NCBI RefSeq assembly: GCF_025751585.1
Contig: NZ_JAOWKX010000001.1
Coordinates: forward strand, 707,284-771,283
Reading direction: 5' to 3'
Length of the DNA: 64,000 nt
Source of the DNA: Fluctibacter corallii
Lineage (GTDB): Bacteria > Pseudomonadota > Gammaproteobacteria > Enterobacterales > Alteromonadaceae
This document shows, piece after piece, positions 1 through 8,495 of the stretch. The first letter of the stretch is position 1. Each line of letters opens with the position of its first letter. A model generated the notes under the pieces. The model was not told where the DNA came from. It saw only the letters and a list, made by a program, of their open reading frames with translations, and ran no database searches. The position numbers and the translations under genes are program-made.

Positions 1-1
1 C

Positions 2-619
2 AATATTGGCGGAATTAGTAATATCACTTATTTACCCGCAGACCAACAAACACCCATTGTAGGGTTCGACACTGGGCCGGGAAATACGCTTATGGATGCT
101 TGGTGTCGTAAACATACTGGCCAACAATACGATAAAAGCGGTGCGTGGGCATCGCAGGGAAAGCCAGATAACACACTATTACAGGCCATGTTGACACTGC
201 CGTTTTTCTCCCAACCTGCACCCAAAAGTACAGGGCGTGAACTATTTAACTTAGCGTGGCTAGAGCAGCAACTCTCTCAATATGGTAATACGCTATCACC
301 AGAATCGGTGCAGGCAACATTGGCCCTGCTAACTGCAACAAGCATTGCTGATCAAATTCATGCACTGCCAGACGTAGAAGAAGTGTATGTATGTGGTGGC
401 GGCGCCCACAACGACTTTCTAATGGAGACCTTAGAAACCTTACTGTATGACTGCCAACTAAATACTACAGACGAGCTTGGTATTGTTTCAGATGCCGTTG
501 AGGCGGCCGCATTTGCTTGGTTAGCTTATGCTCATAAACAGGGTATACCTGGCAATATCCCATCGGTCACTGGCGCGAGTCGAAGCGCTATTTTAGGTGC
601 GAGTTTTTCTGCGTTATGA
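2..619 (+). CDS. anmK: Anhydro-N-acetylmuramic acid kinase, 3' part (5' end outside window)
   Basis: The frame is open from base 2 and enters with NIGGISNIT, followed by GFDTGPGNTLMDAW, two hallmark stretches of AnmK. AnmK is a cytoplasmic kinase that opens and phosphorylates 1,6-anhydro-MurNAc to MurNAc-6-phosphate during murein recycling. The C-terminal YVCGGGAHN glycine-rich motif of the sugar-kinase/Hsp70 fold is also present. About 205 residues are visible of a family near 370, so the N-terminal part with the phosphate-binding loop lies to the left. The stop overlaps the start of the next gene (ATGA), which suggests cotranscription with the Lrp-type regulator. Family assignment is firm. 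Confidence 0.93.
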   Translation, partial: NIGGISNITYLPADQQTPIVGFDTGPGNTLMDAWCRKHTGQQYDKSGAWASQGKPDNTLLQAMLTLPFFSQPAPKSTGRELFNLAWLEQQLSQYGNTLSPESVQATLALLTATSIADQIHALPDVEEVYVCGGGAHNDFLMETLETLLYDCQLNTTDELGIVSDAVEAAAFAWLAYAHKQGIPGNIPSVTGASRSAILGASFSAL

Positions 620-1107
620 GTAAACATCCGTCCACCAAACCGCCTCGTCAGTTGGATGATACTGACAAGCAAATACTTGCCCATTTGTACCGCGATGCGC
701 GACTAACAAACAAAGATATAGCAACAGCAGTCGGCTTGGCTCCTTCTACCTGCCTTGAGCGTATAAAACGATTGCAAACTGAAGGCGTGTTAAAATCTTC
801 AAGAGCAGAGGTGGATTTTAATGCCCTTGGCGGCCATATTCAGGCGATGATTTCAGTGAGAATGTCAGAGCATAATCGAGAAACTTTCGATCGCTTTAAA
901 CACGATCTATTACCCTTACCAGAGGTTATCAGCCTATACCATATGGGTGGGGAAACTGACTTTTTCGTACATGTTTCTGTTAGTGACTCTCATCATCTAC
1001 GAGATTTCGTGTTCAATGCCATTACAACTCGTGGCGAAGTAAACCATGTTGAAACATCGTTGGTTTACGATTACGACACCAGTGAAACATTACCGCGTTT
1101 CGATTAG
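616..1107 (+). CDS. Lrp/AsnC-family transcriptional regulator
   Basis: The 163-residue protein has the family's two parts: an N-terminal winged helix-turn-helix (LDDTDKQILAHLYRDARLT, then AVGLAPSTCLERIKRLQ) and a C-terminal RAM ligand-binding domain from about residue 75. Lrp/AsnC proteins are cytoplasmic octameric or dimeric regulators that sense amino acids. The start codon overlaps the anmK stop by four bases, so it is probably translated with anmK. A plausible target is the amino-acid-type PLP enzyme about 0.8 kb downstream, but this rests only on proximity. The exact paralogue (Lrp, AsnC, BkdR and others) cannot be decided from sequence alone. Confidence 0.88.
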   Translation: MSKHPSTKPPRQLDDTDKQILAHLYRDARLTNKDIATAVGLAPSTCLERIKRLQTEGVLKSSRAEVDFNALGGHIQAMISVRMSEHNRETFDRFKHDLLPLPEVISLYHMGGETDFFVHVSVSDSHHLRDFVFNAITTRGEVNHVETSLVYDYDTSETLPRFD

Positions 1108-1204
1108 AGCACGCTGCCACTTTAAGCGCATCAAGACAATACACAATAGACTAACATTAAAGAACAACGCTAAAAACGAAATAAACTTACACACGCGAGT
1201 GCCT

Positions 1205-1795
1205 ATGAAATTATCAATTAATCCTCTTTTCGCTTCGGCATTAATAATTGCCGCAAGTACCACTACCACAGTAAATGCAGCGAATCCTCAAGATGCATTC
1301 TTTGAAAAATTAAAAACCTTGTGCAATAAGTCTTTTGCCGGAGAAGTCACAGTAGACAGCTCAAAATCCAGCTCATTTGCAAATAAACCCTTAAAAATGC
1401 ACGTAAGGACCTGTGAAGAGAATAAGATAGAAATTCCCTTTTACGTGGGAAGCAATGCTTCGCGCACATGGATCATCACCAAATCTGCCAAAGGCTTAAC
1501 CCTTAAACATGATCACCGTCACCGTGATGGTAGCGAAGATACATTAACGCAATACGGCGGCCACACAATAGATGAAGGCTGGGCACAAGTACAATCGTTT
1601 CCGGCAGATGACTTTTCAAAATCCCTCTTCGTAGAAAATGGCATTCCTGATTCTATCGATAACACGTGGCAGTTATACATTTACCCAGACAAGTTCACTT
1701 ACCGATTAAAACGAGAAGGCCGAGAATTTAGCGCGGTGTTTGACTTAACCAAAACCATCGACACTCCCCCTGCCCCATGGAGCGATCGCAAATAG
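1205..1795 (+). CDS. Secreted or periplasmic protein of unknown function
   Basis: I do not recognise a family. The ATG at 1205 starts a typical Sec signal peptide (charged MKLSINPLF, a hydrophobic stretch, then TVNA before ANPQDAF), giving 196 residues. The frame is open further upstream to 1046, but that part overlaps the regulator gene and would bury the signal peptide. Two cysteines (in TLCNKS and RTCEE) could form a disulfide in the mature protein. The central part is rich in His, Asp and Arg (LKHDHRHRDGSED). The gene follows the regulator at 97 bp and converges on the PLP-enzyme gene. Confidence 0.7.
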   Translation: MKLSINPLFASALIIAASTTTTVNAANPQDAFFEKLKTLCNKSFAGEVTVDSSKSSSFANKPLKMHVRTCEENKIEIPFYVGSNASRTWIITKSAKGLTLKHDHRHRDGSEDTLTQYGGHTIDEGWAQVQSFPADDFSKSLFVENGIPDSIDNTWQLYIYPDKFTYRLKREGREFSAVFDLTKTIDTPPAPWSDRK

Positions 1796-1851
1796 CCTAG
1801 CGTACAAACAGGCGTCTCTGGTTGCCGTCGTCAGCCCGACAACAAACAATC

Positions 1852-1886
1852 AAAAAAGCCCGGCACCACACAAAACAATGCCGGGC
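1852..1886 (-). terminator. Rho-independent terminator of the PLP-enzyme gene
   Basis: A perfect 8-bp stem (GCCCGGCA at 1858-1865, TGCCGGGC at 1879-1886) with a 13-nt loop is followed, read on the minus strand, by six T residues. It lies 36 bp past the stop codon of the leftward PLP-enzyme gene. Confidence 0.85.
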
Positions 1887-1892
1887 AAACAC

Positions 1893-1934
1893 CTTACTGG
1901 GTAGCACTTACTGGGTAGCACTTACTGGGTAAGC
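1893..1934. repeat. Three tandem 14-bp copies over the stop of the PLP-enzyme gene
   Basis: The unit CTTACTGGGTAGCA occurs at 1893-1906 and 1907-1920, with a third copy at 1921-1934 that is slightly altered at its end. Each copy carries, on the minus strand, ACC CAG TAA, the last two sense codons and the stop of the PLP enzyme. Since 14 is not a multiple of three, the extra copies do not extend the protein. It looks like replication slippage that duplicated the 3' end. Confidence 0.85.
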
Positions 1935-3715
1935 ATATCTTTCATTGAAGAAACAGAACCATAATGCTGGTTACATACTTCAAGTGCGACATTCATGTAC
2001 AAACTATCGACCTCATCAGCCGACATAAACTTATCACTGAAACCGGGATGCTTCGGATCAATATGCAGTTTTGCACTGTTAATCATATGGGCGATAAGCT
2101 CTTTTACATTGTTAGTACCCATCGCGATACGCATGGTAGTTAAGAAGATTCCAGCTTCTTTCTGCGATTTTGGATCTAGCTCTGAATGGGTGGTCAATGC
2201 AGGGCATAAAATAATCGTATTGCTTTGTCCAATACTCACTTGGTGGCTAAAGGCAGGCTCAAGTGCATCGAAGAAACGCAAGAAAGTATCGCGCTCTAGA
2301 GATGCGCCTTCCATATCGACCGTAAACAGCGAGCACGGCCAGCCGTGGCGCATTTGGCTTTCACGTAGGTGCGCATTTTTATGCTCAGGTAAGGCGTGAC
2401 AGTTCACATTAAAATCTGGGTGAGATGCAAGAAAACGGCTGAACACCGTAGTATTGATGACTTTATTCATCATACGCTGTTCTAATGTTTTCATACCGCT
2501 TAGTACATCAAACGCTTTTTCGGAGTCAAGGTAAGCACCTTTGATGTAATACACGTCCCAAAACATAGTGCGTGACCAATCATAGCCATTTACACTCTCG
2601 CCTTTAGGCTGGAACATTCGATAGGCTTCGCCAATCACTACGCCCGCAGTCGTTGCGCCACTGCCACAAATATCTTTGGTGTAACTATGCATAATAAAAT
2701 CTGGGCGCTCGTCTTTATCTTCACGCTGCAATGGCTGATGCAGTACAGGAGTGGCTAAGGTAGCGTCTAGCATAACCGTATGATCATGCTTATGGGCCGC
2801 TTTACAAATGCCCGCGACATCCAAAACATAACCGTGCGGGTTACAGGGTGACTCAAGATATACGTGGATATGCTTGCCCTTATCAGTTCGGTTTTGATGC
2901 TTTTTCGCAACCTCATCTCTAAAGGCGGCAAACTCTTCGCCGGTGTAGCCATCAAACCACTCCAACTGCACATCCATTCTATTCTCACGCGCAAAATAAT
3001 CTTTTAACAGCTGGAAAACGCCACCGTAAATATTACGAGAAACGATTAACACATCACCATGCCCTAATACATTAGACAGCAGTGCGTCAATAGCAGCCAT
3101 ACCCGAGTTGAAGTTCCACGCCATGTAATCAGCAGCATACGGACCGGCTTCCAGATCAACGATAGCATTGGCCAAAGAGACATTGGTTGGATTAAGCAAA
3201 CGCGTATAAATTTGATGGGTAAATTCCTTACCCTGGAATGCGTCATCGACCCATTCTGTACAGGCATATACATAAGTGGCCGTTCTCACAATAACTGGGT
3301 TGGCTGAAAACAGCGCTGTCACATTATCAAAAAGTGGGTAATGGCCTTTTGTTACTTGTGAACCGCTTTGTTTGTTTAAGCTTTGAAATGTAGCGCGAAA
3401 GGGGTTTTGCAACGTATCAAGCACCTTTGCAATCTGGAACGACAAGAACTTTTTCGCATTGAAGTATGCAAGTTTATCTTCTCTGTCTAACCCCTCTAAC
3501 GTCTCTTTGGTGACGTTCCACAACGTCATCACATCAGTTTGCGCCTGATACATATGAGACGCGGCCTGAAACAGTGCTTTTCCATAATCACTTTCTTTAT
3601 TGATACCAAAATGCGCTAACTGCTCAGCGGCTAAGGCTTCAACTGACGTCGCTTTTGTAGTATTTCTTTTAGGAGACAGGATTCTCGCCTGCTCGACATG
3701 TTGCTTGTTTGTCAT
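1922..3715 (-). CDS. Long Cys/Met-metabolism-type PLP-dependent enzyme
   Basis: This belongs to the Cys/Met PLP family (methionine gamma-lyase, cystathionine lyases and synthases). Signs are NFNSGMAAIDALLSNVL in the cofactor-binding half, a VMLDATLATPVLHQP segment and HSYTKDICGSGATTAGVV, whose Lys (about residue 347) should form the Schiff base. At 597 residues it is about 200 longer than the usual 390-430: roughly 150 extra residues precede the catalytic fold and further insertions are present. I chose the ATG at 3715 because AAAGGA lies nine bases upstream; the longer form at 3724 has no spacing to it. It is divergent from a 2-hydroxyacid dehydrogenase gene. A C-S or C-O lyase making a 2-oxo acid is inferred; the substrate is unknown. 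Confidence 0.8.
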   Translation of the reverse strand: MTNKQHVEQARILSPKRNTTKATSVEALAAEQLAHFGINKESDYGKALFQAASHMYQAQTDVMTLWNVTKETLEGLDREDKLAYFNAKKFLSFQIAKVLDTLQNPFRATFQSLNKQSGSQVTKGHYPLFDNVTALFSANPVIVRTATYVYACTEWVDDAFQGKEFTHQIYTRLLNPTNVSLANAIVDLEAGPYAADYMAWNFNSGMAAIDALLSNVLGHGDVLIVSRNIYGGVFQLLKDYFARENRMDVQLEWFDGYTGEEFAAFRDEVAKKHQNRTDKGKHIHVYLESPCNPHGYVLDVAGICKAAHKHDHTVMLDATLATPVLHQPLQREDKDERPDFIMHSYTKDICGSGATTAGVVIGEAYRMFQPKGESVNGYDWSRTMFWDVYYIKGAYLDSEKAFDVLSGMKTLEQRMMNKVINTTVFSRFLASHPDFNVNCHALPEHKNAHLRESQMRHGWPCSLFTVDMEGASLERDTFLRFFDALEPAFSHQVSIGQSNTIILCPALTTHSELDPKSQKEAGIFLTTMRIAMGTNNVKELIAHMINSAKLHIDPKHPGFSDKFMSADEVDSLYMNVALEVCNQHYGSVSSMKDMLTQ

Positions 3716-3750
3716 GGGTAACATTCCTTTACTGTCTATTTTTCGAATAT

Positions 3751-3780
3751 AATTTGTTATTTACAAAAATTAAACAAATT
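3751..3780. promoter_or_regulatory. Inverted repeat in the divergent promoter region
   Basis: AATTTGTT (3751-3758) and AACAAATT (3773-3780) form an 8-bp inverted repeat with a 14-nt A+T-rich spacer. It lies between the divergent starts of the PLP enzyme and the hydroxyacid dehydrogenase, where one regulator could control both. The Lrp-type protein at 616-1107 is a candidate by proximity only. Confidence 0.4.
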
Positions 3781-3842
3781 TTGTTCGGTTAGTTTACAAA
3801 GAAAAGGAAACAAATCTTTACTAGACCAAAAAGGATATCAAC

Positions 3843-4778
3843 ATGATCAACCTAACTATTCTATCTGGTGATGCTAACGAGTACTTTACGCAGCTTGACG
3901 GCAAAGCAGGAATTAATATTATTGCGGCGCTGGAAAACAACCAAGAAATAGACGACGACATTTTTACCAAAACCACGGTGATTCTCGCTAACCCGGACCT
4001 ACTTGCTCCTGTTGTTTATCGCTTTACTCATCTCAAGTGGGTTCAATCTACCTGGGCGGGGGCCAAGCCGCTCATCGATGTAATGCCACGCTCAATCCCG
4101 CTAACAGGTATTAAAGGGGTATTCGGCGTTCAAATGCGGGAATATGTCTTTGCCTATCTGCTGCATTTTTCTCGTCAAATAGACAAAATGACATCGCTAC
4201 AAAAAGAAAAGAATTGGTTACAGCCCACCTGCTCAACCCTTGCAGGGCAAACGATTGGCATTATGGGAACGGGTGCCATTGGCATTGAAGTAGCCAAGAT
4301 GGCGAAAGCATTTGGTATGAAGGTGCGAGGGTTTGCCACCACCCAAAAACCTTCACCGTTCTTAGATGAGCAATACACCCTTAAAGAGAAGCTCGCATTT
4401 TGTGAAGGCTTAGACGCATTGGTGTGTTTGCTCCCTCATACTGCGCATACTGAAAACATCATCGATGCCGAATGTATGTCAGCATTGCCAGAACATGCTG
4501 TTTTTATTAATGCAGGAAGAGGCCAGTGTGTGGATATATCAGCATTAGAGAGTGCTTTAACAGCACATAAGCTCCGTGCTGCTGTACTCGACGTTTTTGT
4601 GGATGAACCACTTCCTCAAAACAGCCTGCTTTGGACGTTGCCCAATGCGCATATTACTCAACACACTGCAGCGGTATCACGTCCAAAAGATATCGTAGAC
4701 ATTTTTTTAGAAAACCATGAGAGATTTTGCCAAAACACCGCACTGAATTATCAAATCGACCTCACCAAAGGTTATTGA
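3843..4778 (+). CDS. D-2-hydroxyacid dehydrogenase (NAD(P)-dependent)
   Basis: The 311-residue protein reduces 2-oxo acids to D-2-hydroxy acids, or the reverse. The Rossmann motif GxGxxG is seen as MGTGAIGIEVA, the catalytic Arg in INAGRGQCVD, the Glu in DVFVDEPLP and the catalytic His in ITQHTAAVS. Length fits the GhrA-like short members. AAAGGAT stands upstream of the ATG at 3843. It shares a divergent promoter region with the PLP enzyme, so it may reduce the 2-oxo acid that enzyme releases; this link is inference. The substrate cannot be read from the sequence. Confidence 0.88.
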   Translation: MINLTILSGDANEYFTQLDGKAGINIIAALENNQEIDDDIFTKTTVILANPDLLAPVVYRFTHLKWVQSTWAGAKPLIDVMPRSIPLTGIKGVFGVQMREYVFAYLLHFSRQIDKMTSLQKEKNWLQPTCSTLAGQTIGIMGTGAIGIEVAKMAKAFGMKVRGFATTQKPSPFLDEQYTLKEKLAFCEGLDALVCLLPHTAHTENIIDAECMSALPEHAVFINAGRGQCVDISALESALTAHKLRAAVLDVFVDEPLPQNSLLWTLPNAHITQHTAAVSRPKDIVDIFLENHERFCQNTALNYQIDLTKGY

Positions 4779-4845
4779 TTGTCGCATCGCTTTAAGTCAT
4801 AACTGGCGCAGCGCAAGATAACCGCCACCTGTACAGGAATCACAT

Positions 4846-5859
4846 GTGGAACTAAAGGTAATTCAGGGCGTTATGGTTAAGCCAGACCAGAACAGAGCAT
4901 CACGCACGACCGAAGAATATATCATCTTATCTTTGAGTGGGTTTACCGCTCTTGTGTTGTTCCCCTTTGTGGTACTGCGCTTTTTCACCCAAGATTGGCT
5001 ATTAGGAATCTTGGACTTCATTGGTGTGTTTTGTGCGCTGGCAGTATTCGTCTTAGTGTACACCACCCACAACACGCGGGTTGCTGGTAAAATACTGGCT
5101 GCCATATGTTGCTGCGTATTAATCGCCACGATCGAGCTAAAAGGCAGTGAGCAGTTGAGCTGGTGTTATCCAGCCTTAACCGCCCTATTTTTCTTGCTAC
5201 TTCCTCGTCAAGCGCTTGTACTTAGCCTTGTCGTTCTTGCAGCCATTGGATTGATGATCTTAGATGAGGTGACAGTGGTTGGCGCGCTACGTTTTTACCT
5301 TTCAGCCATCGCAACCGTACTGTTTAGTTTTGTTTTTGCAGGCAGAATGCGGGCACAGCAGTTACAGCTGGTTCATCAGGCTTCGAATGATCCTCTCACA
5401 GGAGCTGGTAACCGACGAGCATTGGAACAGAAACTATTAGATCTGATGAGCTTACATCGCCGTCATACGGATACCGTAACCTCACTTATCATGTTTGATA
5501 TTGACCGCTTCAAGTGTATTAACGACCGATTTGGACACGCGACGGGAGACGACATTCTGGTTGGCCTTATTCAGGTAATCAACCAGCGGATACGTACCAC
5601 AGATCAGGTCTACCGATTAGGTGGCGAGGAATTTGTTGTGATTGCTGAGCAAACACCGTTGAAAGATGCCGTATTACTAGCCGAAACCCTGCGTACATCG
5701 GTTGAAAATGACCCTGTACTTAGCGAGTATAATGTCACTGTATCCGTTGGTACAGCACAATACGCTGAGGAAGAAACCGCATTTGAGTGGCTCGGTAGAG
5801 CTGACAAAGCCATGTACCGAGCCAAAAACGAAGGAAGAAATAGTTGCTGCGTTGCTTAG
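4846..5859 (+). CDS. Membrane-bound diguanylate cyclase (GGDEF)
   Basis: The N-terminal half (about residues 30-175) holds several hydrophobic segments, probably five or six membrane helices. A GGDEF domain follows, opening with DPLTGAGNRRALEQ. The active-site signature reads GGEEF (residues 259-263), and an intact inhibitory I-site RTTD lies five residues before it (250-253), so product inhibition is expected. It should make cyclic di-GMP. The frame starts with GTG at 4846, with CAGGAA about seven bases upstream; an ATG ten codons in (4873) is an alternative. No known sensor domain was recognised in the membrane part. It converges on the next gene with 10 bp between the stops. Confidence 0.9.
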   Translation: MELKVIQGVMVKPDQNRASRTTEEYIILSLSGFTALVLFPFVVLRFFTQDWLLGILDFIGVFCALAVFVLVYTTHNTRVAGKILAAICCCVLIATIELKGSEQLSWCYPALTALFFLLLPRQALVLSLVVLAAIGLMILDEVTVVGALRFYLSAIATVLFSFVFAGRMRAQQLQLVHQASNDPLTGAGNRRALEQKLLDLMSLHRRHTDTVTSLIMFDIDRFKCINDRFGHATGDDILVGLIQVINQRIRTTDQVYRLGGEEFVVIAEQTPLKDAVLLAETLRTSVENDPVLSEYNVTVSVGTAQYAEEETAFEWLGRADKAMYRAKNEGRNSCCVA

Positions 5860-5869
5860 TAACTTGGCT

Positions 5870-6694
5870 TTATTCGCCTACTTCCCAAGAGTAAGGACCA
5901 AAGCGCTGCTCAGTGATTGCCAATCGGCTGGGTGCACCTTCATCTAGCGATCTGGCTTGCTCTGAAGAATGATGCAGTGCGCCCTGTAACGCCATTCGAT
6001 ATGCTTTAACCTCTTGCCATAATTGATTCAATTTTTCATCGTCAGCATCGCCAGTTTGATCTTCTTGCTTGAGTAACACACCTAATTTCTCAAAGCCTCG
6101 CTGTAACCTATCTGTCAGGTTTTTGGCATGTAGCTGCAATTGCGCGCCGTGCTTGTTCTTAGGAATAAACGATGCCGCCGAACGTTCTTTTCGGTTGGGA
6201 TAATCCTGAATAAACTTAGCAATTGTATCGACTGACAATGAGGCTGCATGTTGAAACGTTAATATGGCATCAATATCTGGGCTAGGCGAAGCTGGCTCAG
6301 ACACAATGAGAACCGTAGGTGTGGCAAAATAACCCGGGTAACCCAGCGCCATTGTTGCATCTCGCCTGTCTTGGTAATAACCAATATCAATAAATAACAC
6401 TTCAAAGTTATCTTTTAAAACAGGCGCGACCTGAGGGTGAGAGAATGCCACTGACAGTGCGCGGCTGTCATGACACCACGACGCGCCAAATACGACCATC
6501 AATGGCTTTCCTCGTTCTTCCGCATTGGTTTTAGCCGCAGTAAGATTTTCCATATATCTTGCATCTTCAACATACGTATATTCTGGTAATGCTTCCTGAT
6601 ACTCGGCTTTCCCTGCGGCAAAACTCGAGCCGGAAAAACCGAGAAGTAAAGAAAGCAGTGTGGCGAAAAATAGGATAGATCGCGTGCTTGTCAT
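5870..6694 (-). CDS. Periplasmic thioredoxin-fold protein with a one-cysteine WCHDS motif
   Basis: A clear signal peptide (MTSTRSILFFATLLSLLLG to SSFAAG) precedes a thioredoxin-like domain at about residues 45-165. The active-site region reads VVFGASWCHDSRAL, i.e. WCxxS with a single cysteine, and the cis-proline loop is ATPTVLI. The second cysteine of the usual CxxC is replaced by Ser, so it is unlikely to be a simple dithiol oxidoreductase; monothiol chemistry or binding is more likely. The C-terminal 100 residues are charged and helical with no recognised domain. The exact role is unknown. Confidence 0.75.
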   Translation of the reverse strand: MTSTRSILFFATLLSLLLGFSGSSFAAGKAEYQEALPEYTYVEDARYMENLTAAKTNAEERGKPLMVVFGASWCHDSRALSVAFSHPQVAPVLKDNFEVLFIDIGYYQDRRDATMALGYPGYFATPTVLIVSEPASPSPDIDAILTFQHAASLSVDTIAKFIQDYPNRKERSAASFIPKNKHGAQLQLHAKNLTDRLQRGFEKLGVLLKQEDQTGDADDEKLNQLWQEVKAYRMALQGALHHSSEQARSLDEGAPSRLAITEQRFGPYSWEVGE

Positions 6695-6802
6695 CGAAAT
6701 GGGTCCTTGATTGGCGAATAAAACATCATTTACTTTACTTCAAATGGGCATTGTTTGCGATTTGCATTATCATGAGTACTACCAATGACAACGAGAATTA
6801 TC

Positions 6803-7159
6803 ATGAATCAGCCTATCGAAAATATTCACCGCTTATCTCCAGACGAACGACTTAACTTCCTGATCAAAGAAGTTAAGGCGCAACAAAAAGTGTGGATTCT
6901 GACTGACGAACATGGTTGCGTCATGCTTAATACCGACGATGAAGACTGTGTACCTGTTTGGCCGTCTGAACATTTTGCTAAAACTTGGGCCACGGGTGAG
7001 TGGGAAGGATGCACACCGATGGGCATTGAGCTGAACACGTGGTTCGAAAGGTGGACCAGCGGTCTAGCTGAAGACGAAGTCATGATTGCTGCATTCCCTG
7101 GCGAAGATGAAGAAGGGATTATCTTATTCCCTGATGAATTTGAAGACGAAGTAAAATAA
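6803..7159 (+). CDS. DUF2750 family protein
   Basis: The 118-residue acidic cytoplasmic protein has the DUF2750 pattern: LSPDERLNFLIKEV, then VWILTDEHG, VPVWPSEHFAKTWA and a hydrophobic AAFPGEDEEG near the end. No function is established for the family. I prefer the ATG at 6803, which begins MNQPIENIHRLSPDE as in typical members; an in-frame ATG at 6785 would add six residues. It stands alone and ends in a strong hairpin. Confidence 0.78.
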   Translation: MNQPIENIHRLSPDERLNFLIKEVKAQQKVWILTDEHGCVMLNTDDEDCVPVWPSEHFAKTWATGEWEGCTPMGIELNTWFERWTSGLAEDEVMIAAFPGEDEEGIILFPDEFEDEVK

Positions 7160-7169
7160 TATTTCACAT

Positions 7170-7200
7170 GAAGCTGACATAACAACCTTATGTCAGCTTC
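7170..7200 (+). terminator. Hairpin terminator after the DUF2750 gene
   Basis: A perfect 13-bp stem (7170-7182 with 7188-7200, arm GAAGCTGACATAA) with a 5-nt loop lies 10 bp after the stop. The following tract CTTTAAT is weak in T, so efficiency is uncertain. The remaining 320 bp up to the next gene are A+T-rich with no gene seen. Confidence 0.65.
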
Positions 7201-7521
7201 CTTTAATATCAATGCGTTGCATTGCGTTTCCCCTCAACTATTTATCCCCACAGCTCACAATCACTCTATGCTTTAACTAACATAGCTAAAAACTCTGGTC
7301 ATTTTTTAAACTTATATGACAGTATCAAAGTTAGTATTAACCCTCTGTTTTTACTAGAATTTTATTTTTTACCGACTATTCCTATATACTAGGTTATGAA
7401 TAGCGACCTATTTTTTTCTCTTCACAACTGTTGAAAAACACTCTATTGTAAATTTGAGGTTAATAAATTAACCCGCATACATTTCCGCTGTAGTCCCGAA
7501 CCAAGCAGTGCGTGAGAACGG

Positions 7522-7545
7522 ATATGTAAAAACATAATTACATAT
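7522..7545. promoter_or_regulatory. Perfect 8-bp inverted repeat just upstream of the metalloprotease gene
   Basis: ATATGTAA (7522-7529) and TTACATAT (7538-7545) are exact inverted copies with an 8-nt spacer. They end about 20 bp before the start codon and just before the ribosome-binding site GAAAGGAAA. It may be an operator or an mRNA hairpin controlling translation; the regulator is unknown. Confidence 0.45.
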
Positions 7546-7564
7546 TGAAGAAAGGAAAATCGAC

Positions 7565-8467
7565 ATGGCGTTTAATTATAAAAAAATCGCTATTTGCACA
7601 ATGGCTTTGTTATTCTCAACCTCGGCTTTGAGTAACGATCATCAACATAAACTTACAGACCTAAAGAACTCCAGAGACAGAGTGTGCGGCACTGAACACC
7701 CAAGTCCAGCTGAAGCGGCACTCAAAGAACAGCACTTTGACACACTACGAATTAAATCAGGTAAAAGTGCAGACTTCCAAACAATGCGAGCCGCAGGCTC
7801 AGTGACTGTTGACGTCTATTTTCACGTTATCACTGACAACAGCGGCACTGGCATGTTGTCAAATGGCGATATTAATGCACAAATGGCGGTGCTAAATGAA
7901 GCCTATGCAGACACCCCATTTACATTTAACTTGAAATCTGTTGACTATACGCAGAATAGCTCATGGTTTAACGCAGGTTATGGCTCTTCGGCAGAAACAC
8001 AGATGAAATCGGCATTACGCCAAGGTGATGCGTCAGACCTAAACTTCTATACCACCAACGCAGGGGGCGATTTACTAGGATGGGCAACCTTCCCCACCGA
8101 CTACGCGTCAAACCCTATGGATGATGGCGTTATTGTGCTTTATTCCTCGTTGCCAAACGGCAGTGCAGCACCTTACAACGAAGGCGACACTGGCACGCAT
8201 GAAGTAGGTCATTGGCTAGGCCTTTACCATACATTCCAAGGTGGATGTAACGGCAATGGTGATTATGTCAGTGACACACCAGCCGAGAGAAGCTCGGCAT
8301 CAGGCTGCCCAATTGGTCGTGACACATGCCGACGCGGTAAAAATGCAGATGGCGTTGACCCAATCCATAACTTTATGGATTACACCTACGACGCATGCAT
8401 GTATGAATTTACACCTGGTCAAGCAAGCCGCGCAGACCAGCTAAGCTCGGTGTATCGTAACTTGTAA
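7565..8467 (+). CDS. Secreted M43-type (pappalysin/cytophagalysin-like) zinc metalloprotease
   Basis: This is a 300-residue exported protease. A signal peptide ([17 protein letters not shown] to SALS) is followed by a pro-segment and a metzincin catalytic domain. The zinc motif [11 protein letters not shown] (H212, E213, H216, H222) fits HExxHxxGxxH, and [11 protein letters not shown] provides the Met-turn. Cysteines in GGC, SGCP and RDTC flank the active site as in M43B enzymes. The catalytic half strongly recalls secreted fungal and bacteroidete enzymes. No extra C-terminal binding or sorting domain is present. Ribosome-binding site GAAAGGAAA precedes the ATG. It probably degrades extracellular protein; the substrate is unknown. 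Confidence 0.9.
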   Translation: MAFNYKKIAICTMALLFSTSALSNDHQHKLTDLKNSRDRVCGTEHPSPAEAALKEQHFDTLRIKSGKSADFQTMRAAGSVTVDVYFHVITDNSGTGMLSNGDINAQMAVLNEAYADTPFTFNLKSVDYTQNSSWFNAGYGSSAETQMKSALRQGDASDLNFYTTNAGGDLLGWATFPTDYASNPMDDGVIVLYSSLPNGSAAPYNEGDTGTHEVGHWLGLYHTFQGGCNGNGDYVSDTPAERSSASGCPIGRDTCRRGKNADGVDPIHNFMDYTYDACMYEFTPGQASRADQLSSVYRNL

Positions 8468-8495
8468 ACACGGACGTCTACGTTAGACTACCTTC

